64,000 nucleotides of DNA from Streptomyces sp. ISL-66 (GTDB lineage Bacteria > Actinomycetota > Actinomycetes > Streptomycetales > Streptomycetaceae). The notes under the pieces are model-generated. The model had not been told where the DNA came from, made no database searches, and saw only the letters and a list, made by a program, of their open reading frames with translations. Positions 35,096 through 42,770 of this stretch are shown here, piece after piece. Numbering within the stretch: position 1 is the first letter of the stretch; each line of letters starts with the position of its first letter. Location: NCBI RefSeq assembly GCF_018614135.1, contig NZ_JAGGOW010000001.1:20589-84588 (forward strand). The letters are read 5' to 3'. A program made the position numbers and the translations under genes.

Positions 35096-35202
35096 GGGGG
35101 CTCCTCTTCGAGTACGGGAAGGCGCACTTCGAAGGGTGTCCGGGGAACGTATCGGGGGTCTGGGCCGCCGTATATCGGCGCCCGCGCCACTTCGTAGCGG
35201 TT

Positions 35203-35268
35203 CTGTATGGCCTTGTCCGTATGGCCTTGTCTGTATGGCCTTGTCTGTATGGCCTCGTCTTTATGGCC
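35203..35268. repeat. 14-bp tandem repeat upstream of the ABC operon
   Basis: Almost five head-to-tail copies of CTGTATGGCCTTGT (35203, 35217, 35231, 35245, 35259, with one to three changes each) lie about 110 bp before the ATPase start and 48 bp after the kinase stop. Direct repeats of 10-14 bp are a common binding pattern for OmpR-type regulators, one of which is encoded next door. Confidence 0.8.
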
Positions 35269-35315
35269 GGCATGGATGGCCGCATGAACGGCCTGTACGG
35301 CCGCCCGCCGGATGG

Positions 35316-36572
35316 TCAGACCGGCAGGCGCAGGGTGGCGACGGCGCCGCCGTCCGGGGCGTTGTCCAGGTGCAGTTCGGCGCCGAGCAGCCGGGCCTGG
35401 CCCAGGGCGATGGTCATCCCCAGGCCGTGGCCCGAGCCACGCTCCTTCGCACCGGTGTGGAAGCGGCGCGGACCGTGGAGCAGCAGGTCCTCCGGGAAGC
35501 CGGGGCCGTGGTCGCGTACGACGACCGTGCGGCCCTCGACGGTGACCTGCACCGGTGCTGCTCCGTGCCGGTGGGCGTTGACGACGAGGTTGCCGACGAT
35601 CCGCTCCAGACGGCGCGGGTCGGTCTCCACGGTCCGCGCGCCCAAGGCGGCCCCGGCGACGGTGACCTCGGTGTCGAATCCGGTGCGCGCCACGGCCTCG
35701 GAGACGACGGCGCCGAGTGGCACAAGGGCGCGGACCGGTTGTTCGGCACCGGCGTCGAGCCGGGAGACTTCCAGGAGGTCCTCGACCAGGCCGCGCAGAT
35801 CGCGCACCCGGGACCGCAGCAGATCCTCCGTCTCACCGGGCGGCAGCAGGTCGGCGGCGGCCAGCAGACCGCCGACGGGGGTGCGCAGTTCGTGGGCCAC
35901 GTCCGCGGTGAACCGGCGCTCGGTGCGCAGCTGTCGGCCGAGGCTGTCGGCCATGAGGTCGACGGTGGCGGCGATGTCGGCCACCTCGTCGCGGCCCCTG
36001 GTGGGCCCGGTCCGTGCGTCGAGGTCCCCGGCGGAGATCCGGCGCGCGGTCTCGGAGACCCGCCGCAGCCTGCGGGCGAGCAGCCCGGCCCCGTAGGCGG
36101 TCAGGGGCGCGGCCGCGGCGAGCACGGCCAGTGAGGAAACCGCCATGGTCGCGTCGAGCCGGCGCAGGGTGTGGAACTCCGAGCTCATGTTGATGTAGAG
36201 GGCGAGTACCGGGCTGTCCGGGCCGCCGGTCCGCTGGGCGCCCCAGAAACCCGGCCCGCTATTGCCCTCGACGCGCCCGTCGTACGCCGTGTGCCGGTCG
36301 CCATCGGCGGGGTGACGCAGTGCGGCGGGCAGGTCGGCCGGATCGAGCTCGGCGCCGTCGGACAGCGTTCCGGTACGCCGGTGGACGTCCATGGCCGAGT
36401 AGAGGCTGTTGAACGCTCGCGCTTCGGCCCGGTCGCGGATGTCGTCCGCGGTCCACACGTGCACCAGCACGCCCACCGCCGCCACGACCAGGCATGCCGT
36501 GGCCGCGGCCAGCGCGGCGATCTTCCAGCGCAGGGACGAAAGGTCCGGCCGCGGCCGGCGGAGCGGACGCAC
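35316..36572 (-). CDS. HAMP-type sensor histidine kinase
   Basis: A 418-residue kinase. Membrane helices near residues 17-38 and 142-165 bracket an extracytoplasmic loop of about 100 residues. HAMP follows (to about residue 215), then the H-box FTADVAHELRTP, and an ATPase domain with the N-box VVNAHRHG, G1 VVVRDHGPG and G2 GSGHGLGMTI. It resembles the CseC/AfsQ2 group in the ATPase part. The start is 6 bp after the response-regulator stop, so the two genes are co-transcribed. It probably senses envelope or antibiotic stress and controls the ABC exporter downstream. Confidence 0.93.
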   Translation of the reverse strand: MRPLRRPRPDLSSLRWKIAALAAATACLVVAAVGVLVHVWTADDIRDRAEARAFNSLYSAMDVHRRTGTLSDGAELDPADLPAALRHPADGDRHTAYDGRVEGNSGPGFWGAQRTGGPDSPVLALYINMSSEFHTLRRLDATMAVSSLAVLAAAAPLTAYGAGLLARRLRRVSETARRISAGDLDARTGPTRGRDEVADIAATVDLMADSLGRQLRTERRFTADVAHELRTPVGGLLAAADLLPPGETEDLLRSRVRDLRGLVEDLLEVSRLDAGAEQPVRALVPLGAVVSEAVARTGFDTEVTVAGAALGARTVETDPRRLERIVGNLVVNAHRHGAAPVQVTVEGRTVVVRDHGPGFPEDLLLHGPRRFHTGAKERGSGHGLGMTIALGQARLLGAELHLDNAPDGGAVATLRLPV

Positions 36573-36578
36573 CGGCTC

Positions 36579-37358
36579 TCAGCGCCTGAGCTTGTAGCCG
36601 AAGCCGCGGACCGTCTCGATCCGGTCCCGCCCCAGCTTTCTGCGCAGCCGCTGCACACACAGGTCCACGACCCGGCTGTCGCCGTCCCAGCCGTAGTCCC
36701 ACACGTCGCGCAGCAGGGTGTGCCGCTCCAGTACGACGCCCGGGTGGGCGGCGAACTCCAGGAGCAGCTTCAGTTCGGTCGGGGTCAGCGCCACCGGGCT
36801 CCCGGAGACGGACACCTCCAGACCACCGGTGTCGATGGTGAGGTCGCCGAAGACGAGCAGTTCCCCCTCGGACGGCGCCGACCCCTCGCCCGCGCCGCGC
36901 TCGCCCCCTGCGGCAGGCGCGTACGTCGCCCGCCGCAGCAACGACCGGATACGTGCCAGCAGCACGTACGTATCCACGGGCTTGACCACGTAGTCATCCG
37001 CTCCGGCCTCGAGACCGGCGACGACATCGAGCCCGTCACCACGGGCGGACATCATCAGGACGGGCACCAAACTGCTCTCCCGCACCCGGCGGCACAGCCC
37101 GATCCCGTCCAACCCGGGCAGCATCACGTCCAGGACCAACAGGTCGAAGCTCTCGTCGCGGAAGAGCTCGAGCCCCGAGAGCCCGTCGGCGGCGGCCTTC
37201 ACCTCATAGCCGTACCGCTCGAGGGCGACGGCGAAGGACCGGCGCATCAGATCGTCGTCCTCCACCAGCAACACGCGGACAGGTCGCGAAGAGGCCCCGG
37301 CCGGGGCGGACGAGGACACGAGCGGCTGACTCCTGTTCGGACGATTCAGGTGGGGCAT
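36579..37358 (-). CDS. OmpR/PhoB-family response regulator
   Basis: A 259-residue regulator. Receiver at residues 24-145 (acidic pair in LLVEDDD, phospho-aspartate in LLVLDVMLPG, lysine in DYVVKPVD), a Gly/Ala-rich linker, and a winged-helix domain (about residues 165-258) with LTPTELKLLLEFAAHPG and VVDLCVQRLRRKLG. The WDYGWDGDSRVVD stretch is typical of the CseB/AfsQ1 group. ATG 37358 is preferred; the long upstream frame has no ribosome site. First gene of the set RR-kinase-ATPase-permease, all on the minus strand. Confidence 0.93.
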   Translation of the reverse strand: MPHLNRPNRSQPLVSSSAPAGASSRPVRVLLVEDDDLMRRSFAVALERYGYEVKAAADGLSGLELFRDESFDLLVLDVMLPGLDGIGLCRRVRESSLVPVLMMSARGDGLDVVAGLEAGADDYVVKPVDTYVLLARIRSLLRRATYAPAAGGERGAGEGSAPSEGELLVFGDLTIDTGGLEVSVSGSPVALTPTELKLLLEFAAHPGVVLERHTLLRDVWDYGWDGDSRVVDLCVQRLRRKLGRDRIETVRGFGYKLRR

Positions 37359-37680
37359 CGATCCCGCATGTACGCCCGCGCAGCCGATGTGAGCGTGCGC
37401 AGCCGAGGACCTGAACGAAACGATAGGGCAGACACCGGACGCGGCAACCGCGTCGTTACAACGGCCACGCATCGCACCCCCACCGCATCCTTCCTCCACG
37501 AACACCCAGATCAGAGGGGATGACACGGCTCCGCGGCCGCCGGGCCAACGGCACTCCAGCGGCCCGTGGGCCCCGTTCGCCATGGCCCGGCGCACTGACC
37601 CGATGGCCAACTAAGCGCTTCCTGATACCCGCCTGATACAAACCCTCAGGTCAGCGGACGTGCTCGCCCATGGGCACGGA

Positions 37681-37723
37681 AAATGCCCCCTGAAACCGCA
37701 TTTTCGCAGGTCAGGGGGCATTT
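37681..37723 (-). terminator. Hairpin resembling the tRNA-Ala terminator
   Basis: Perfect 13-bp arms AAATGCCCCCTGA and TCAGGGGGCATTT around a loop with CGCATTTTCGCAGG. It lies directly beyond the displaced tRNA 3' fragment, just as a similar hairpin (41908-41944) lies beyond the intact tRNA-Ala. It may be the original tRNA terminator moved away by insertion. Confidence 0.7.
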
Positions 37724-37726
37724 CAT

Positions 37727-37750
37727 GTGTGGAGCCTAGGAGATTCGAAC
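37727..37750. repeat. Displaced tRNA-Ala 3' end, left attachment-like site
   Basis: 24 bp identical to 41950-41973, which spans the 3' acceptor strand and half of the T-arm of tRNA-Ala(TGC). Only this part of the tRNA is present; the sequence diverges right after TTCGAAC. A tRNA 3'-end duplication is the normal footprint of tyrosine-recombinase integration. Confidence 0.85.
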
Positions 37751-37853
37751 CCGAAATTGTTCCCTAGCTGACCTGCGAAAGCGCCGGGGAATCGCGACAA
37801 ACCCGCCTGTTTTCATCCTCCTCTGTCCGGCTCGGTCCCCCTCGATCCCGGTG

Positions 37854-37875
37854 CCGTGCTGACATGTCAGCACGG
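37854..37875. repeat. 22-bp perfect palindrome, left copy
   Basis: Left arm CCGTGCTGACA and its exact reverse complement TGTCAGCACGG. An almost identical copy lies at the other end of the tRNA-bounded segment (41870-41891). Likely a protein-binding site. Confidence 0.85.
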
Positions 37876-38091
37876 GCTCAACGACGTTTGCATTTCATGA
37901 ACGACACCTACGAAAATGCCTGCTCACGGCGCTGCAGAGCAGAGCAAAGAGCAATTTGCTCTGAATGCCCTCACAGCCGCCACAGCCATCCGCCCGTGCA
38001 GCTTGCCAAGAACACGGTGAGCCGAAGCCAGATCGCCGACGCCGTCCCCGTTCCGCCCTGCGCTGCCTACACTGGGCGCGGGAGGTGTGTG

Positions 38092-38670
38092 GTGTCCATC
38101 ACTGAGGACCGGCCACAGATGCTGGCCGAGGAGTTCGAGCGCATCGCTGCCGCCGCCGAGCGTGAAGGCGTTCGGATGGAGTTCATCCACGGCAGGCTGG
38201 GAGTCAAAGCGGTGCCCGACGGCGACCACGACGAGATCATCCGCTGGCTGATGAAGCACTGCATGCAGCACCAGCCCGACCTGTGGCTCTACCCCGAACG
38301 CGGCCTGCGCATCGAGCGCTACCGCAGGGGCAACGCCAAACCGGACGGTGCTCTCGCCCCTGAAGGCAGCTTCGCCGGACAAGGCGAGTGGGCTGACCCC
38401 GGGCAGGTCGTCATGGTCGTCGAGGTCACCTCTTACGACAGCGACACCGACAAGCGTGACCGCGAGGAGAAGCCAGCCGCGTACGCCCAGACCGGCATCC
38501 CCGTCTACCTGCTGATCGACCGCGGCACCTGCGAAACCCTCGTCTACAGCGAACCCGACGGCGACACCTACGCCAGCCTGCTACGCCGCCCCTTCGGCCG
38601 CACCGTCGAACTTCCCGCCCCGCTCGGCTTCGCCCTCGACACCGAACCGCTCAAGAACTGGGTTCGCTGA
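38092..38670 (+). CDS. Uma2-family nuclease-like protein, island-borne
   Basis: A 192-residue Uma2/DUF820 protein. It has MEFIHGRLGVK, HDEIIRWLMKHCMQ, the acidic strand KPDGALAP, then VVEVTSYDSDTDKRDREEK and PAAYAQTGIPVYLLID, giving the expected D-(E)-x-K-type site. The start is GTG 38092 with GGAGG 6 bp upstream (an adjacent GTG one codon earlier is possible); the longer open frame is rich in Cys and His and is not family-like. It lies between the two tRNA-Ala repeats with the oxygenase gene and differs clearly from the Uma2 protein at 31 kb. Confidence 0.85.
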   Translation: MSITEDRPQMLAEEFERIAAAAEREGVRMEFIHGRLGVKAVPDGDHDEIIRWLMKHCMQHQPDLWLYPERGLRIERYRRGNAKPDGALAPEGSFAGQGEWADPGQVVMVVEVTSYDSDTDKRDREEKPAAYAQTGIPVYLLIDRGTCETLVYSEPDGDTYASLLRRPFGRTVELPAPLGFALDTEPLKNWVR

Positions 38671-38898
38671 CCGTTCAAGCCGCTCGGCCCGCCGCCACAC
38701 CTTGGCGGGGCAGGCAATTTGCCGGGGAACAGGCAGTGCCGTCATCCCCATCACGCGGTCCACGTCGATCTCGCCCCCTACCCACGTACTCCCCGAATGT
38801 CAAGATCATCCTGTCGACCGTGTGCAGGGCCTCCCTGTAGCACTAGGTTGTCGGGACGGCCGGAACGGCACGCCTCCGAGCAGGGAGACGGATGCACT

Positions 38899-41298
38899 AT
38901 GGGGCAAGAGGCACGGAAGCGACTCGCGGAGCTGCTCGACGGCTCGGAACGGCACGGGGACTTCAGTACTCGCATCGAGATGCCCGCTCGGGCGCTGCGC
39001 ATCGAGGTCGACGGTGTCGGCGAGCTGCCCCTGCCGTTGCGCGCCCCGATCACCAAGAAGCTGATCGCCCAGGCCCGGCAGGCCCGCTTCGGCCGCGGTG
39101 AGCAGACCCTGGCCGACACCGGCGTGCGCGACACCTGGGAGATCACTGCGGACCGGTTCACCCTGGGCGGCCCCGACTGGGACCGCACGCTGAGCGGTGT
39201 CCTCGACGGGGTTCGTACCGCGCTCGGCCTGCCGCCCACCACCGTCCTGCGCGCCGAACCGCACGCGCTGCTCGTCTACGGCAAGGGGCAGTTCTTCCTG
39301 CCGCACCAGGACTCCGAGAAGGACGACTCCATGGTGGGCAGCCTCGTAGTCTCGCTGCCCTCGCACCACACCGGCGGCGAACTCGTTGTCGAACACGCCG
39401 GCCGCAGCGTCACGTACCAGGCGTCCCGGGAGCGGCTGGCCTTTGCCGCCTTCTACGCGGACTGCCGTCACGAGGTCAAGCCCGTCAAATCCGGGTACCG
39501 CATCACCCTCACCATGAACCTTCTCGCCGAGCCCGTCCGGCCGGCCGACGCGGCAGGCAGCGGGCCGGTGGTCGACCTGGCCCACTGCCTGAGCGAGCAC
39601 TTCGCCCAGCCTGCCGAGGACCGCTACGGCTACGGCCGTACCAAGGCCACGCGGCCCAACCGGCTCGTCTACCTCCTCGACCACGAGTACACCCAGCGCG
39701 GATTGGACTGGGACCGCCTCAAGGGCGTGGACGCCACCCGCGCCGTCCTGCTCCGCCAGGCCGCGGGGCAGGCAGACTGCGAAGCGGTCCTCGCGCTGGC
39801 GGAGGTGAAGGAGACGTGGGACGCCGTACCGCCCCACGACCGTTACGACTACTACGGCGAGACCGAGCACTTCGACGGCTGCGAGGACGAGGAATGCGAG
39901 GGCGACTGCCTCCTCGACCCCGACGGCGAGCCCGGAGCCGAGCGCCGCCGCAGCGGAGACTTCTCCGACTACGAACTCAACGACCTGATCGACGACGAGA
40001 TCACCCTCGGCTGGTGGACCCGCCCCGACGGCACGGTCGGTGAGCAGATCTCCCTGCCCGTTCCGTACGCCGAGGTGTGCGCTACCACCGAGAACAAGGA
40101 CCTCACGCCCTACCAGTCCGAGTACGAGGGCTACATGGGCAACTACGGCAACACCCTGGACCGCTGGTACCGGCGGGCCGCAGTGGTGCTCTGGCCCCGG
40201 CAGCGTTCGTTCGAAGCACGCGCCGAGGCGGGCTCCGAGGGAGTCCTGCGCGAGCTCCAGGGCCACCTGGACACCGGCCAGTTGGAGCTCGCACGTACGT
40301 TCGCCCGGTCGCTCGCCCCGATCTGGAAGCCCCACGGTTCGGGCCCGGCCGCCGCCTCGCTCTTCGCCGCCACCCTGAGCGTCGCGGTGGGTGTGGGGGA
40401 GGCGGACACCGCCGTGATGCTCCTCGCGCCGTTCGGGGTGGAGACCTTGAGTGAGGACCACGCCCCCGACCTCGCACAAGCGGCCGCACGGTACGGACCG
40501 ACGTGGGCACGCGAGACCGTCGCCAGCTGGTTCGGGCCGGTCGGCGCCTACACCGGGGCCGACCGCGCGGCATGGCTCGCATCCCTACCCGGCCTATGTG
40601 CCGCTCTCCGGAGCGCTGACGGTGACGGGGAAGCGGTGGCCACACCGCTGGCCGAAGGGGCCTGGCAAGCGATCGAGGAGCAGCTCACCGGCTGGCTGGG
40701 CATAGGCCGGGAGCCGGAACGCCGCCCGGCCATAGAGCGGCTCGGCACCACACTCGCCCACATCGTGCGAGCAGCCGACCCCCGGACCGCCGACACGATC
40801 ACCACCACCCTGCGAGGGCTGCCGGACACCGCCCTGGAATGCCTGCTCCCGGCCCTGCGCTCCGCGGCACGCCACCCGGCCGCCGTAGGCGACGAGACCC
40901 CCGCGGGCGGCGCCTTCCAGTCGCTCGCCGACCACTGTCAGGCCCGGCTGACCGCAGCCGGCGCCCTCCCCGTACGAGCTGCGGACGACTGGTCCCTCGC
41001 CCCGGCCGGTACCTGCCGCTCCGGCTGCGACCTCTGCCCCGACCTGGACGCCTTCCTCACCTCCCGCACCCGCCGGGTCATGGAGTGGCCGCTCGCGAAG
41101 GACAGGCGCCAGCACATCCACAGCCGTATCGACCTGGCTGGCCTGCCCGTTTCTCACACCACCCGGCGCCAGGGACGCCCCTACACCCTGGTCCTGACCA
41201 AGACGGACGCGGTGTTCACCCGCGAGCGGACGGCCCGCGCCCGCGCCGAAACCGATCTGGCCTGGCTCCGGGAGAAATGGCCCCGGCCACGCGGCTGA
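38899..41298 (+). CDS. Large Fe(II)/2-oxoglutarate oxygenase-domain protein
   Basis: A 799-residue soluble protein. Residues 60-210 form a prolyl-4-hydroxylase-like double-stranded beta-helix, with iron ligands His and Asp in LPHQDSEKDD, the distal His in ADCRHEVKP and the oxoglutarate arginine in KSGYRITLTMN. The remaining 580 residues are unknown: an acidic stretch with CEDEECEGDC (about residues 330-340), helical repeats from 480 to 690, and a C-terminal cysteine cluster CRSGCDLC (about residue 705) that may bind metal. ATG 38899 is the first start in the right place. It probably hydroxylates a protein or nucleic-acid substrate; this is inference. Confidence 0.82.
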   Translation: MGQEARKRLAELLDGSERHGDFSTRIEMPARALRIEVDGVGELPLPLRAPITKKLIAQARQARFGRGEQTLADTGVRDTWEITADRFTLGGPDWDRTLSGVLDGVRTALGLPPTTVLRAEPHALLVYGKGQFFLPHQDSEKDDSMVGSLVVSLPSHHTGGELVVEHAGRSVTYQASRERLAFAAFYADCRHEVKPVKSGYRITLTMNLLAEPVRPADAAGSGPVVDLAHCLSEHFAQPAEDRYGYGRTKATRPNRLVYLLDHEYTQRGLDWDRLKGVDATRAVLLRQAAGQADCEAVLALAEVKETWDAVPPHDRYDYYGETEHFDGCEDEECEGDCLLDPDGEPGAERRRSGDFSDYELNDLIDDEITLGWWTRPDGTVGEQISLPVPYAEVCATTENKDLTPYQSEYEGYMGNYGNTLDRWYRRAAVVLWPRQRSFEARAEAGSEGVLRELQGHLDTGQLELARTFARSLAPIWKPHGSGPAAASLFAATLSVAVGVGEADTAVMLLAPFGVETLSEDHAPDLAQAAARYGPTWARETVASWFGPVGAYTGADRAAWLASLPGLCAALRSADGDGEAVATPLAEGAWQAIEEQLTGWLGIGREPERRPAIERLGTTLAHIVRAADPRTADTITTTLRGLPDTALECLLPALRSAARHPAAVGDETPAGGAFQSLADHCQARLTAAGALPVRAADDWSLAPAGTCRSGCDLCPDLDAFLTSRTRRVMEWPLAKDRRQHIHSRIDLAGLPVSHTTRRQGRPYTLVLTKTDAVFTRERTARARAETDLAWLREKWPRPRG

Positions 41299-41520
41299 AG
41301 ATCACCGGAACCCGCAGTCGGCACAACTGAAAGAGGCCGCCCGCACCCTGGGCGCGGTCACCGCCGCCCAGGGCTACCCCGTCGCCTGGCCTCGCGCACC
41401 CGCCCCAGCGGACCTGCTCGACTTCGGTGCGCACCTTCATCGCCACCCCTGCCAGGACGAACCTGGCCTCCTCACCGAACCAATAGGGCACGGCCGAGGT
41501 GTACTCGTCAGCTGCCCCGG
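41299..41520. other. Gene debris region
   Basis: No intact gene. On the minus strand a short coding-like stretch reads DEYTSAVPYWFGEEARFVLAG then KVRTEVEQVRWG (about 41395-41510) before the frame loses protein character. Together with the broken frame to its right it looks like decayed genes at the island end. Confidence 0.4.
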
Positions 41521-41774
41521 TCAGCGGTTGAGGCCGAAGACCCGCACCCCATCCCCCTCGCACGCATCCGGGGCGACCGTCGCCACCAGGGCATCACTCT
41601 CCGGTTCGAGCAACAGACTCCGCGCCGCGTGAAGCGAGGCCGCGATCCCCGCCGGTACACCTCTTCCCGGTGCAGCAGCATCACGCCGTACCTCCCCGCG
41701 TAGGCGAGGTCAAGGGTGTGGAGGACCTCCAGCTGCCCGACGTGTTCGATGAGCCTGGACCGCTCCCTTGCCAT
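41521..41774 (-). pseudogene. Frameshifted small gene
   Basis: An ATG at 41774 opens MARERSRLIEHVGQLEVLHT and continues protein-like to HREEVYR (about 41640). After that the same frame becomes Arg-rich, while another frame reads GVPAGIAASLHAARSLLLEP and stops with TGA at 41521 after VFGLNR. One indel would join them into a protein of about 84 residues. No family is recognised. Confidence 0.45.
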
Positions 41775-41869
41775 ACCCCCACCCCATGACACCCAGGAGA
41801 TCCGCCAGGAGAGCCAGCAGCGGAACAACCCTTGAAAACACTGGGCCCACGAGCCTCACGTCAGCACCA

Positions 41870-41891
41870 CCGTGCTGACATGCCAGCACGG
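41870..41891. repeat. 22-bp palindrome, right copy
   Basis: Left arm CCGTGCTGACA as in the copy at 37854-37875, with one changed base in the right arm (TGCCAGCACGG). An overlapping inverted repeat GTCAGCAC-N3-CGTGCTGAC adds a third half-site immediately left. Confidence 0.8.
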
Positions 41892-41907
41892 AAAATCGGG
41901 ACAAAAA

Positions 41908-41944
41908 CACCCCCCTGACTGCGTTTCCGCAGCTCAGAGGGGTG
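41908..41944 (-). terminator. Terminator of tRNA-Ala
   Basis: Minus-strand hairpin with stem CACCCC-CTGA-CTGCG paired to CGCAG-TCAG-GGGGTG, followed on the minus strand by GTGTTTTTG. It lies 9 bp beyond the tRNA 3' end. Confidence 0.8.
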
Positions 41945-41949
41945 CAAAA

Positions 41950-41973
41950 GTGTGGAGCCTAGGAGATTCGAAC
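41950..41973. repeat. tRNA-Ala 3' end, right attachment-like site
   Basis: The in-place copy of the 24-bp sequence repeated at 37727-37750. It covers the tRNA 3' end from the T-arm through the discriminator base and 3 bp beyond. Confidence 0.85.
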
Positions 41974-42025
41974 TCCTGACATCTGCCTTGCAAAGGCAGC
42001 GCTCTACCAACTGAGCTAAGGCCCC
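41953..42025 (-). tRNA. tRNA-Ala (TGC)
   Basis: Minus-strand cloverleaf of 73 bases: acceptor GGGGCCT/AGGCTCC, D-arm with AGCTCAGTTGGTAGAGC, anticodon stem CTGCC/GGCAG with loop TTTGCAA (anticodon TGC), T-loop TTCGAAT, discriminator A, no encoded CCA. It appears intact and functional despite the integration footprint. Confidence 0.97.
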
Positions 42026-42186
42026 GGGTGTCCGGGCACAGCCCTCCCCCGGGAGGGAGCGACCGTTCCGCAGAACAGAGTACCGGGTGTACCCCCTCAT
42101 CCCGCAAAATGATAGGGACTCCCGCCCCGCGACCACTCTCCGTAAGATGCTCGCGAGGTTCGCACCAGCGAAGGGGAGTTGTAAGA

Positions 42187-42738
42187 GTGGACGCAGTACA
42201 GCAAGAGGCCACGGCCAGAGCCCGGGAACTTCAACGGAGTTGGTACGGGGAGCCGCTCGGAGCACTCTTCCGCCGGCTCATAGATGACCTCGGCTTGAAC
42301 CAGGCCCGCCTCGCTGCCGTCCTCGGGCTGTCGGCACCGATGCTGTCCCAGCTGATGAGCGGACAGCGGGCCAAGATCGGCAACCCCGCCGTGGTCCAGC
42401 GGGTCCAGGCTCTCCAGGATCTCGCCGGCCAGGTGGCCGACGGAAGCGTCAGCGCGGCCGAGGCGACCGACCGGATGGACGAGATCAAGAAGACCCAGGG
42501 AGGTTCCGTCCTCAGCAACAGCACCGGTCAGGCCGCCACCGGCTCCGGGGCACCCACCGTCAAGCGCGTGGTGCGCGAGATCCAGTCGCTGCTGCGTTCG
42601 ATCTCCGCGGCCGGTGACATCATCGACGCGGCCAACTCCCTCGCTCCCAGCCACCCGGAGCTGGCAGAGTTCCTCCGGGTGTACGGAGCGGGCCGTACGT
42701 CCGACGCGGTCTCGCACTACGAGAACCACCAGAACTGA
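42187..42738 (+). CDS. Helix-turn-helix DNA-binding protein
   Basis: A 183-residue protein. An N-terminal XRE-like HTH (about residues 20-70: ALFRRLIDDLGLNQARLAAVLGLSAPMLSQLMSGQRAKIGNP) precedes a helical and Ser/Gly-rich C-terminal region with VREIQSLLRSISAAGDIIDAAN. GTG 42187 has GGGGAG 9 bp upstream. It is followed 32 bp later by a Ser/Thr kinase on the same strand, an arrangement conserved in Streptomyces, suggesting the regulator is a phosphorylation target. DNA target unknown. Confidence 0.88.
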   Translation: MDAVQQEATARARELQRSWYGEPLGALFRRLIDDLGLNQARLAAVLGLSAPMLSQLMSGQRAKIGNPAVVQRVQALQDLAGQVADGSVSAAEATDRMDEIKKTQGGSVLSNSTGQAATGSGAPTVKRVVREIQSLLRSISAAGDIIDAANSLAPSHPELAEFLRVYGAGRTSDAVSHYENHQN

Positions 42739-42770
42739 CGGCGACTTGAAACGGGGGACGGGGCGCAGCG

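Larger units (their letters stand above)
37359..38091. other. 733-bp intergenic holding the left island end
   Basis: No gene is seen. It contains the response-regulator promoter region, a 13-bp-stem hairpin (37681-37723), the tRNA-Ala 3' fragment (37727-37750), an inverted copy of TTTCGCAGGTCAG (37768-37780) and a 22-bp palindrome (37854-37875). Base composition drops in GC between 37860 and 37980. Confidence 0.7.

Noticed and set aside
37727..37755. A second tRNA-Ala gene
   Set aside because: Only the 3' acceptor strand and half of the T-arm are present; no anticodon arm or D-arm can be found upstream.
37864..38091. Longer start of the island Uma2 protein
   Set aside because: The added 76 residues are Cys/His/Arg-rich and begin within the palindrome; the GGAGG before GTG 38092 gives a proper start.
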